64,000 nucleotides of DNA from Arthrobacter cheniae. Lineage in GTDB: Bacteria > Actinomycetota > Actinomycetes > Actinomycetales > Micrococcaceae. Location of the stretch: NCBI RefSeq assembly GCF_003602275.1, contig NZ_QZVT01000003.1, forward strand, positions 434,001-498,000. The letters run 5' to 3'. The translations under genes and the position numbers were made by a program. The notes beneath the pieces are model-generated. The model was not told where the DNA came from. It did no database searches and worked only from the letters and a program-made list of their open reading frames with translations. Each line of letters begins with the position of its first letter. Positions within the stretch are counted from its first letter, which is position 1. Below, one piece after another: positions 50,036 through 57,640 of the stretch.

Positions 50036-50803
50036 TTAGTTTGAAGCGGCCGTCGGCAGCGGCTGTCGCAGGCTTCCTGCAGCAGCGATTAAGTGTGAAC
50101 CGAACAGGTTGATATGGTCTTCAATTCGTGGTGCTGGACCGGAAATGTTGAGCGCGGCGATGATTCTGCCTGAAAAGTCCCGCACCGGAGTGCCAATGCC
50201 AATAATTTCCGGGTCAAAAATTCGGTTTGCCACGGAATACTGCCGCTGTCGGGATCGCTTGATCTCTTCGAGGAATGCCCTCGCCTGGCTCTTTGACCCG
50301 TTGGGATCTGATGCCTGTGCGATCTCAAGAATCTGGTCGTCGTCGTGATCCATCAACAGCGCCATGCCACTTGAGCTGCGGCAGACGGGGACGGTCCGTC
50401 CAACCCAGCCTTGGGTCTCAATGGAGCGGCGTGAGCTCTCAGACCGCACGGTCAGTACCTCGCCGTCGCTGATGACTGTGAGATGGGTGCGTTCCCGGAC
50501 GTAATCGGTGAGCTTGCGCATCACCGGGCCAGCCTTTTTGGCTAGGTGCTGGTCACCGGCGCGGGATGCCAGCGCGTACAGCCTCCAGCTCAGCTCGAAA
50601 CAACCAGTGGGGTCGCGTGACACGAGTCCTGACTCCAGCAGGTTCTTCAACTGGCGGGACACGATCGATTTGTCGCGGCCCAATGCCCGGGAAACCTCGG
50701 AAACTTTCATTCCGTGGGGGTACGACACTGCATCAGCCGTGCCGAGCACCTCCAATACGGCCATAATCTTGGCTGCCCCAGTTTGCTTTTGCCCCGTACT
50801 CAT
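50036..50803 (-). CDS. IclR-family regulator
   Basis: A 255-residue regulator. N-terminal winged helix (KIMAVLEVLGTADAVSYPHG, MKVSEVSRALGRDKSIVSRQ, LKNLLESGLVSRD) and C-terminal IclR effector domain (VGRTVPVCRSSSGMALLMD, IGIGTPVRDFSGRIIAALNI). Members bind small catabolites and repress or activate degradation genes. ATG 50803 is taken as start. It lies 95 bases from the carbon-nitrogen hydrolase gene in the same direction. TGTG-N5-CACA at 50847-50859 could be its binding site. Likely regulates the 50-57 kb cluster. Confidence 0.9.
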   Translation of the reverse strand: MSTGQKQTGAAKIMAVLEVLGTADAVSYPHGMKVSEVSRALGRDKSIVSRQLKNLLESGLVSRDPTGCFELSWRLYALASRAGDQHLAKKAGPVMRKLTDYVRERTHLTVISDGEVLTVRSESSRRSIETQGWVGRTVPVCRSSSGMALLMDHDDDQILEIAQASDPNGSKSQARAFLEEIKRSRQRQYSVANRIFDPEIIGIGTPVRDFSGRIIAALNISGPAPRIEDHINLFGSHLIAAAGSLRQPLPTAASN

Positions 50804-50846
50804 GACGCAGACTCTAGAATCAAGATGTGATCGATGCAACCCTAGG

Positions 50847-50859
50847 TGTGCAATTCACA
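50847..50859. promoter_or_regulatory. Inverted repeat TGTG-N5-CACA upstream of iclR
   Basis: TGTGCAATTCACA resembles the repeat GTGCATAAATTGCAC at 51864-51878; both contain GTGCA and AATT. Candidate IclR-type sites. Confidence 0.35.
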
Positions 50860-50898
50860 ACTTCTGGAGTAAGGCTCCATCACCACCTGGAGACAATC

Positions 50899-51750
50899 TC
50901 ACAGTTCGTCCGCAGCTAGCCTGCCGGCCTCGCGGGCGATGAGGTCCGCCCGGGACTCCTGGAGAAGGGGCCACTTACGCCGCAGCAGCCGCAGTTCCCC
51001 CAGATCGAGTTCAACATCGAGCTGACCTGGGTCGGATCCTAGTTGGCCGAGGACTTCACCGGAGGGGTGGATAACCCGCGAGCCGCCCCAAAAGTCGCGC
51101 TGATTTTCCTCACCGCACCGATTGACGAAGACCACGAAGGACTGCAGTACCACTGCAGCGTGTAGCAGAAGAATTTCCCAGGCACGCGACGTGGCTACGC
51201 CCACATGGCTCGTTGCACTGTTAACGGGCACCACCAGAACCTCGGCGCCTGCATGAGCGGCGAGCCAGGGAATGGCGGGCTGCCAGGCATCGTTACAGAT
51301 CAGCACTGATAGTCGGGTGTTCAAAAGGTCCTCGCAGTGCAGCTGTCCGCCGGGGCGGAAATGCTTGCGCTCTTCCCATCCGCGGTACGTGGGTAGGAAC
51401 ATTTTGCGCTGGATCCGGGCCTCGCCGTTGCTCAGCAGGGCCGCACTGTTGAAGGTGTGGTGGCGAAAGGCTTCCGCGAAGCCCACCACAGCGGCCGGGC
51501 CATGCCTACCCAGACCCAGCAAACGCTCATCCGTGGGCTGCAGCGGCATTGCATCAGGTACTTCGCTCAGATGGTAACCGTGGGTTGCCAGTTCGGGGAG
51601 CACCACCAGGTCGCTGTCGGTGGCCGCTGCGATCAGCGAGTCAATCTTTTCAAGGTTGCCGGCGACGTCGCCTAGCGTGGGATCGGTTTGTAGCAGCCTG
51701 ACCTTCAGCTTGTCGCTTTTGATGGCCCAATCGTCAGCAGCTCTGCTCAC
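50899..51750 (-). CDS. Carbon-nitrogen hydrolase (nitrilase superfamily)
   Basis: A 283-residue amidase/nitrilase-fold enzyme. The catalytic triad is visible: Glu in LVVLPELATHGY, Lys in IQRKMFLPTYRGWEERKHF and Cys in VLICNDAWQP. The second Glu is likely in REILL-type context (SRAWEILLLHAA). Such enzymes split an amide, N-carbamoyl or nitrile group through a thioester. GTG 51750 follows GAAGGGA at nine-base spacing; ATG 51837 (312 aa) has no ribosome site. Divergent from the DUF6282 gene and probably co-regulated with it; substrate unknown, but an amide imported by the adjacent ABC transporter is a fair guess. Confidence 0.88.
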   Translation of the reverse strand: MSRAADDWAIKSDKLKVRLLQTDPTLGDVAGNLEKIDSLIAAATDSDLVVLPELATHGYHLSEVPDAMPLQPTDERLLGLGRHGPAAVVGFAEAFRHHTFNSAALLSNGEARIQRKMFLPTYRGWEERKHFRPGGQLHCEDLLNTRLSVLICNDAWQPAIPWLAAHAGAEVLVVPVNSATSHVGVATSRAWEILLLHAAVVLQSFVVFVNRCGEENQRDFWGGSRVIHPSGEVLGQLGSDPGQLDVELDLGELRLLRRKWPLLQESRADLIAREAGRLAADEL

Positions 51751-51863
51751 TGGCAAAATCCCTTCTGGGGCGGGAAAACCCACCTTGTTTGCGGAGTAAG
51801 CCTCACTCCGGTAGTCAGTCAGTGCCTCACTATTCATGCCGACTACTGCAATCGCAATTACGT

Positions 51864-51878
51864 GTGCATAAATTGCAC
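51864..51878. promoter_or_regulatory. Inverted repeat GTGCA-N5-TGCAC between divergent genes
   Basis: GTGCATAAATTGCAC, a perfect five-base-arm repeat, in the 270-base region shared by the nitrilase and DUF6282 promoters. Candidate operator for the IclR regulator. Confidence 0.4.
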
Positions 51879-52023
51879 CAGTTGGCCTGCTCGACCCCGT
51901 AAATTTTTTTGAGCCGTACCGCTGCAAGAGGATAGACCTCTGGTTGCATATCCTGCACCACTATGTTGCGCAGATCACACGCTGCTCTTAGAGTCGTGCC
52001 CATGAACGCGGGAAGAAATCAAG

Positions 52024-52908
52024 GTGGATTGGCCCCGGATGCGGCGATGCCGGCCGGCGAAAGGCTTCCAAGGGATGTTTGACGTTCACGTCCATGCCGC
52101 GCCGGACGTCATTGACCGCATCGGCTATGACGACCAGATTTGCGCCCAGTATGCCGCCGAAGGTTTCAGCGGCTTCGTGCTCAAGGGGCATCAGGAATCA
52201 ACTGTCGGACGGGCGAAGGCACTGGCCCGGGCAACGGGGCTCGACGTCGTCGGTGGCATCGCGCTCAACCGGCCGGCTGGTGGCATCAACCCGGCGGCAG
52301 TTGCAGCGACGCTCTATAGTGGCGGCCGTGTCATCTGGTTTCCTACCGCTGACGCGCATACCCAGGAAAGCGCGGGGCTGCCCCGGCTGGCCGACCTTCA
52401 GCCCCGCCTCAACCGCTCCACTCTTTCCACCCCTCCAGTGTTGGCGGCCGACGACGAGCAGCTGGGAAGTATCTATCTGGTTCTGGATCTGATTGCGGAG
52501 TTCGACGCGGTTCTGTGCACGGGACATTTGAGCGCTGCAGAATGCCGATGGCTTTTCGATCAGGCCGGGAAACGGGGAATCAAACGGTTCCTGCTCACAC
52601 ACCCGTCTTATACGGTCCCGGCCATGAGTATTGCGGAGATCGCCGATCTGGCTGCCCGGGGTGCTTATGTCGAAATCACTGCTTACCAGCTCTGGCATCA
52701 GCCCGGGATGACCCAGGCGCTCCTGGCCGAGGTGGCTCGCGCAGCCGGAGACCGCCTGATCCTCTCTTCCGACGCCGGTCAGCCGAACAGTCCTCAACCC
52801 CCACAGGCGCTAAAGGAACTCATTGAACGGCTGGCCTCCCAAGGCCTCGACTCCAGCTGGCTGCAGGCCAGTGCCTCCGACAATCCCAGGAAGCTCGTGC
52901 TGTCATGA
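52024..52908 (+). CDS. DUF6282-family amidohydrolase-like protein
   Basis: A 294-residue protein with a TIM-barrel metal-hydrolase pattern: DVHVHAAPD near residue 20 (HxH metal site), GFVLKGHQ, LCTGHLSAAEC, FLLTHPSY and LILSSDAGQPN. These place His and Asp ligands as in amidohydrolases. It likely hydrolyses a C-N or C-O bond of the cluster's substrate. GTG 52024 is the longest start with GGAAGAA upstream; ATG 52075 (MFDVHVHAAPD) is an alternative. Followed 48 bases later by the ABC transporter operon in the same direction. Confidence 0.8.
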   Translation: MDWPRMRRCRPAKGFQGMFDVHVHAAPDVIDRIGYDDQICAQYAAEGFSGFVLKGHQESTVGRAKALARATGLDVVGGIALNRPAGGINPAAVAATLYSGGRVIWFPTADAHTQESAGLPRLADLQPRLNRSTLSTPPVLAADDEQLGSIYLVLDLIAEFDAVLCTGHLSAAECRWLFDQAGKRGIKRFLLTHPSYTVPAMSIAEIADLAARGAYVEITAYQLWHQPGMTQALLAEVARAAGDRLILSSDAGQPNSPQPPQALKELIERLASQGLDSSWLQASASDNPRKLVLS

Positions 52909-52956
52909 CATTCCCCCAATGGTTATCCCGAACAGCAATCGGAGCGGTGAAGTGAC

Positions 52957-53601
52957 ATGAATTTCTTCGAATTCCTGGTAAATCGCAGTGACGACATGCT
53001 TGAACTCGGATTGGGGCACGCCGCCGTCGTCGGCGTCTCGGTCCTGCTGGCCACCGTGATCGGGGTCAGCCTTGGCATCGCCACCTACCGTAAACCACGA
53101 CCACGCGAGGCCGTCCTCGCCGTTACCGGTGCATTCCTGACCATCCCGTCCTTTGCGCTGTTCATCCTACTCATCGGGCCGCTCGGCCTGGGAACCATGC
53201 CGGTGGTGGTGGCCCTGACCATGTACGGGCTCCTGCCGATCGTCCGGAACACGATCACCGGACTGCGCGAAGTGGATCCAGCCATCGTCGAATCCGCCAG
53301 CGGCATGGGAATGAGCCGCAGTCAGCAGTTGCTGCGTATCGAACTGCCGCTGGCCTGGCCGGTGATCATCACCGGGGTGCGCGTGACCTCCCTGGTCCTG
53401 CTCGGCATCGCGGCAATCGGCTCGATCGTCCTTGGCCCCGGATACGGCGAAATGATTTTCACCGGACTCGCCCGGGTGGGCACTCCGGTGGCAGTCAACC
53501 TCGTGCTCGCCGGCACCCTCGGCATCATCATCCTCGCCATCCTGTCCGATGTCCTGTTCTACGTCATCCGCAGGCTCACAACCTCCCAAGGAATCCGATG
53601 A
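52957..53601 (+). CDS. OpuB/OsmU-type ABC permease 1
   Basis: A 214-residue permease with five to six helices. The EAA coupling loop reads VDPAIVESASGMGMSRSQ then IELPLAW. It belongs to the proline/glycine-betaine/choline (ProW/OpuBB) family. ATG 52957 lacks a strong ribosome site (GCGGTGAAGTG). Its TGA overlaps the ATPase ATG (ATGA). Forms a heteromeric pore with the permease at 54818. Confidence 0.92.
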   Translation: MNFFEFLVNRSDDMLELGLGHAAVVGVSVLLATVIGVSLGIATYRKPRPREAVLAVTGAFLTIPSFALFILLIGPLGLGTMPVVVALTMYGLLPIVRNTITGLREVDPAIVESASGMGMSRSQQLLRIELPLAWPVIITGVRVTSLVLLGIAAIGSIVLGPGYGEMIFTGLARVGTPVAVNLVLAGTLGIIILAILSDVLFYVIRRLTTSQGIR

Positions 53602-54821
53602 CCAGTTCACCCAACGTCAGCCAGCCAAACCGCAAGGTCATGATCCGACTGGAGAACCTCACCAAGCGCTTCCCCGGCCAGAAGCAGAACGCCGTCGACA
53701 ATCTCACGCTGGATATCTACGAGGGCGAGATCGTTGTGCTGGTCGGCCCCTCCGGCTGCGGCAAGACCACCACCATGAAGACGATCAACCGGATCATCGA
53801 ACCAACCTCCGGCCGGATCATCCTCGACGGCGAAGATGTCACCACCGCGAATCCGGACACGCTGCGGCGGCGGATCGGTTACGTCATCCAGCAGGTGGGC
53901 CTCTTTCCCCATCAGACCATCGGCGAGAACATCGCGACGGTCCCGAAACTGCTCGGCTGGGACAGCAAACGAGTGACTGCCCGAGTCGACGAGCTGCTGG
54001 ACATGGTCAACATGTCTCCGGCGGACTACCGCGACCGCTACCCGAAACAACTCTCAGGCGGCCAGCGCCAACGGGTCGGCGTCGCCAGGGCGCTCGGCGC
54101 GGATCCCGACGTGATGCTGATGGATGAGCCTTTCGGCGCGATCGACCCCATCACCCGCGACCGCCTGCAAAACGAATTCCTGCGTCTGCAGTCCGAAGTC
54201 CGCAAGACCATCGTCTTCGTTACGCACGACATCGATGAGGCCATCAAGATGGGCGACCGCATCGTCATCCTTCAGGAAGCGTCCCGCATTGCCCAATACG
54301 ACACCCCCGAGAGGATCCTCACCGCGCCCGCAAACCAGTTCGTCGCCGATTTCATCGGTAAGGGAGCCTCACTGAAGCGGCTGAATCTTAGCCGGGTATC
54401 CGATATCGAGCTGTCCTCCTGGCCCACCGTCAGGGTGGGCGCCGACTCCGCGCAGGTGCTTGATCAGCTAAGGAGCAGCGGGCGTGACTCCGTGCTGGTC
54501 CTTGACGACGCCGGGCGGCCGCGCCGCTGGGTCGGCGCCGGGGACCTGCAATCCTCCCCGAGCGGTGCACTAGAGGAGATCGGAGTGCCGGTCGAAGGCA
54601 TGGTCGAACCCACCGCCACCCTCAGCGATGCGCTCAACGAACTGATCGCCGCCCGAAACAGTGTCACCATCGTGGTCGACCCCGCGGGCGTCTACCGCGG
54701 CGTGGTGGACATCAACCAGATCAACGAGACAATCCGCGCCATGCGCAGCACCTCCGCCGCTCAGAATGCAGCCGATCTCGCCGAACGTTCGACAGCGGGA
54801 TCGGCCAGTGAACGACCATGA
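53598..54821 (+). CDS. OpuB/ProV-type ABC ATP-binding protein
   Basis: A 407-residue ATPase. Walker A GPSGCGKTT, Q-loop VIQQVGLFPHQT, signature LSGGQRQRVG, Walker B VMLMDEPFGAIDP and switch His in VTHDIDEA are all intact. The C-terminal about 130 residues hold a CBS pair (DSVLVLDDAGRPRRWVGAGD; NSVTIVVDPAGVYRGVVDIN), which in OpuA-type systems senses ionic strength. ATG 53598 overlaps the preceding stop; ATG 53641 is an internal alternative. Its 3' end overlaps the next permease start by four bases. Confidence 0.93.
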   Translation: MTSSPNVSQPNRKVMIRLENLTKRFPGQKQNAVDNLTLDIYEGEIVVLVGPSGCGKTTTMKTINRIIEPTSGRIILDGEDVTTANPDTLRRRIGYVIQQVGLFPHQTIGENIATVPKLLGWDSKRVTARVDELLDMVNMSPADYRDRYPKQLSGGQRQRVGVARALGADPDVMLMDEPFGAIDPITRDRLQNEFLRLQSEVRKTIVFVTHDIDEAIKMGDRIVILQEASRIAQYDTPERILTAPANQFVADFIGKGASLKRLNLSRVSDIELSSWPTVRVGADSAQVLDQLRSSGRDSVLVLDDAGRPRRWVGAGDLQSSPSGALEEIGVPVEGMVEPTATLSDALNELIAARNSVTIVVDPAGVYRGVVDINQINETIRAMRSTSAAQNAADLAERSTAGSASERP

Positions 54822-55600
54822 CCACCCACGCACGTGATCAGGACGTCGTCGTCCAGACCCCGCCGCGGGTCCGCCGCCGGTCACTGGCCGGCTACATGGT
54901 CATGCCGGTGATCCTGGCACTGGTATGTCTTGCCCTGTACCTGTATGTGGGATCCCGGGAACTGGACAGCATCGAGGCACGCTCACTCAACGCCGCATCG
55001 CTGGCCAAAGCGACCTGGGAACATATCCAACTGACCGCGGTATCGACTCTGCTGACCCTCATCGTCGCCGTTCCGTTGGGAATCCTGCTCACCCGTCCCC
55101 TCACACGCCGGATCCGGCCTTATATTCTCACCGTCCTCACGCTGGGCCAAGCCGTCCCGACGATCGCGGTCCTGGTGCTTCTGGCCGTCGCATTCCTGTT
55201 TCTCGGTTTCCAGGCAGCGGTGGTCGGCTTGGTGCTGTACGCCATCATCCCGGTGCTTTTGAACACCATGGTTGGTTTGGAGCAGGTGGATGAGTCCGTG
55301 CTGGAGGCTGGCCGGGGCATGGGCATCTCGAAATTCGGGGTGCTGCGGCGGCTGGAACTCCCACTGTCCGTGCCGATCATCCTGGCTGGAGTGCGCACCG
55401 CCCTGGTGATCAATGTCGGCACCGCCACCCTGACCACCTACATCAACGCGGGCGGTCTGGGCGACATCATCGTCGCCGGGCTGTCCACCAACCGCGTCCT
55501 GATTCAACTCGTCGGGGCCGCACTCACCGCCGTCCTGGCCCTACTCATTGACTACCTCGCCGGTATCGCCGAAGACTTCCTTCGCCCCAAAGGGCTGTAG
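54818..55600 (+). CDS. OpuB/OsmU-type ABC permease 2
   Basis: A 260-residue permease with six helices and EAA loop VDESVLEAGRGMGISKFG then LELPLSV. A basic N-terminal extension (about 25 residues) precedes the first helix. ATG 54818 overlaps the ATPase stop (ATGA), so the three inner-membrane components are translated together. Confidence 0.92.
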   Translation: MTTHARDQDVVVQTPPRVRRRSLAGYMVMPVILALVCLALYLYVGSRELDSIEARSLNAASLAKATWEHIQLTAVSTLLTLIVAVPLGILLTRPLTRRIRPYILTVLTLGQAVPTIAVLVLLAVAFLFLGFQAAVVGLVLYAIIPVLLNTMVGLEQVDESVLEAGRGMGISKFGVLRRLELPLSVPIILAGVRTALVINVGTATLTTYINAGGLGDIIVAGLSTNRVLIQLVGAALTAVLALLIDYLAGIAEDFLRPKGL

Positions 55601-55628
55601 AACCATTCCAACCACTAGAAGAGGAACC

Positions 55629-56570
55629 ATGAACACATCATCCGCACAGGCAAAAACCCTCACAGTCCTTAGCGTCGGCCTTACCCTCATGCTGACCGCC
55701 TGTGGAGGCGGAGACACCGGCGGCGGTGCAGCCGCCGACAGCGAAGTCGCCGGTGCAGAACTGTCCGTCGGATCCAAGGAATTCACCGAATCCATCCTGC
55801 TGGCCCAGATCACCGCAGCAGCCTTGGAAAACGCCGGCGCAACGGTCGAGGACAAAACAGGCATCTCCGGCAGCGCCACGGTCCGCGAAGCCCTGGAAAC
55901 CGGGGAAGTCGACATGTACTGGGACTACACCGGGACCGGCTGGGTCAACATCCTCGGCAACACCACAGAGAACGTTCCCGAAGACCTGTACGCAGCCGTC
56001 GTCGAAGGCGATGCCGCGAACAACATCGCGTGGCTGGAGCCAGCGCCTTTCGAAAACACCTACCGTATTGCTGTTCCCACCAGCTTCGCTGAGGAAAACA
56101 GCCTCACCACCATGAGCGACGCCGCTTCCTACATTCAGGAAAACCCGAACGATGGTGTGGTCTGCGCCGCCAGCGAATTCATCAACCGCGACGACGGATT
56201 GCCCGGCCTGGAAGCAGCCTACGGGTTCGAATTCAGCAGCGTTGTTGAACTTGACCTGAACCTGATTTACACCCAGATCGGCGAGGAATGCAGCTTCGGT
56301 GAGGTGTTCTCCACGGACGCCCGCATCGTTTCCAACGAGCTGACGGTCCTCGAGGATGACCAGGCGTTCTTCGTGGAATACCAGGGCGCGATGACCCTCC
56401 GCCAGGAAACCCTCGACGAATACCCCGCCATCGCCGACATCATGGCGCCCATCAGTGAAGCCCTCACCAACGAGACCATCACCGAACTCAACGGCAAGAT
56501 CGACAACGACGGCGAAGAGCCGCGCGACGTCGCCGACGAGTGGCTCGAGAGCGAGGGCCTGATCGGCTGA
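55629..56570 (+). CDS. OpuAC/OsmF-type substrate-binding lipoprotein
   Basis: A 313-residue exported lipoprotein. The signal (TLTVLSVGLTLMLTACGGG) carries a lipobox (LTAC) and a Gly-rich linker. The mature domain begins ELSVGSKEFTESILLAQI, the hallmark of the QAC (choline/betaine) binding family, then DMYWDYTGTGWVN with Tyr/Trp residues that could form the aromatic cage for a quaternary amine. ATG 55629 follows GAAGAGGAA. Last component of the importer. The ligand is probably a quaternary-ammonium or similar compound (family knowledge); identity unknown. Confidence 0.92.
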   Translation: MNTSSAQAKTLTVLSVGLTLMLTACGGGDTGGGAAADSEVAGAELSVGSKEFTESILLAQITAAALENAGATVEDKTGISGSATVREALETGEVDMYWDYTGTGWVNILGNTTENVPEDLYAAVVEGDAANNIAWLEPAPFENTYRIAVPTSFAEENSLTTMSDAASYIQENPNDGVVCAASEFINRDDGLPGLEAAYGFEFSSVVELDLNLIYTQIGEECSFGEVFSTDARIVSNELTVLEDDQAFFVEYQGAMTLRQETLDEYPAIADIMAPISEALTNETITELNGKIDNDGEEPRDVADEWLESEGLIG

Positions 56571-56624
56571 TCAGGTTCACCCCGGCTCCACCAGACTCTG
56601 CACACGAGAACAGAAGGAAACACA

Positions 56625-57545
56625 GTGATTGAGAAGGAAACCACGTTCTTTAGCGAGGGAAGCCGTCTGAAGGCCACCCTGTACTATCCGGACGATCTGC
56701 CCGCCAATGGTCCGCATCCGGCGTTGATCGTCAACTCCGGTTACCAGGGCTTCAACGAGTTCTACCCAAAAATGTTCGCCAGGAACATGACCAAACGCGG
56801 CTACATCTGCCTCGGTTTCGATTACCGCGGGATGGCGGACAGCGAGGGCGAAAAGGGCACCGTCCTCATCGAGCAGCAGGTCGAGGATATCCGTAATGCG
56901 ATCACGTTCATGCAGTCCCAGGAGGATGTGGATGATCACCGGATAGGTCTCATCGGCTGGGGAATGGGCGCGGCGAACGTAGTCCTTGCCGGCGGTAAAG
57001 CGCGGAACGTGGCCGGAGTGGCCGCACTGAACGGCTTCTACGACGGCGAGAGGTGGCTCAAATCGATCCACACCTTTGACGAGTACACCAGAATCCTCGA
57101 CGAGGTGCAGGTGGACCGTACGCGGCGGGTCCTCGAAGGGGAATCACAGCTGGCCGACACATTCGCCCACTATCCGTTGGATCCCGCCACTGAGGACTAC
57201 GTGGGGAAGGAACTTTCCCAGGTGTATGGTTTCGGGCATCCCACGCGGCTGCAGTTCACCGAGTCCATCATCGACGTCAAGGTGGAGAAGGTGGTCAGGG
57301 ACCTGGCGCCGGCACCCCTGTTCATCGGTCACGGGTCGCGTAACACCCTGCACCCCTACGATGAGGCGACGTCCCTCTACGAGGCAGCGTCTTCCCCCAA
57401 AACGCTGTATACCATTGACGGACGCCACAACGACTTCATGTACGGTGACCACCCGGAATTCCTGATTCTCTGCGACCGCCTGCAGGAGTTCTTTGATTCC
57501 GCATTCGCGGCAAGCGCGTCGCCGATTCGGAGCGTTTCGGCTTAG
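56625..57545 (+). CDS. Alpha/beta hydrolase with Gly at the nucleophile position
   Basis: A 306-residue protein of the dienelactone-hydrolase/acetyl-xylan-esterase-like group. The fold is clear: PALIVNSGYQGFNEFYPKMF, GFDYRGMADSEG, the elbow IGLIGWGMGAANVVLAGG, APLFIGHGSRNTLHPYDEA and IDGRHNDFMYGDHPEFL. The elbow is G-W-G-M-G: Gly stands where GxSxG has the catalytic Ser. His and Asp candidates (GRHNDF, NTLHPYDE) remain. It may use another mechanism, be a lyase, or be catalytically dead. GTG 56625 follows AAGGA at seven-base spacing. It sits 54 bases after the binding protein, within the transport operon. Confidence 0.85.
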   Translation: MIEKETTFFSEGSRLKATLYYPDDLPANGPHPALIVNSGYQGFNEFYPKMFARNMTKRGYICLGFDYRGMADSEGEKGTVLIEQQVEDIRNAITFMQSQEDVDDHRIGLIGWGMGAANVVLAGGKARNVAGVAALNGFYDGERWLKSIHTFDEYTRILDEVQVDRTRRVLEGESQLADTFAHYPLDPATEDYVGKELSQVYGFGHPTRLQFTESIIDVKVEKVVRDLAPAPLFIGHGSRNTLHPYDEATSLYEAASSPKTLYTIDGRHNDFMYGDHPEFLILCDRLQEFFDSAFAASASPIRSVSA

Positions 57546-57553
57546 CGTCATCC

Positions 57554-57600
57554 AAACGAAAGGGAGGGGTCTACCAGTGGTAGACCCCTCCCTTTCGTTT
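57554..57600. terminator. Long bidirectional terminator
   Basis: A perfect 23-bp inverted repeat (57554-57576 and 57578-57600) around one G, ending in CGTTT. It separates the convergent alpha/beta hydrolase (+) and FAD/Fe-S (-) genes; the A-rich start gives a U-rich tail for each strand. Confidence 0.88.
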
Positions 57601-57640
57601 CGGGGCGCACCGCAAGAAATATTCGCGGCGGCCTTAGCGA

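Noticed and set aside
53549-54127. 192-codon plus-strand frame inside the ATPase gene
   Set aside because: Alternate-frame shadow of the intact OpuB ATPase.
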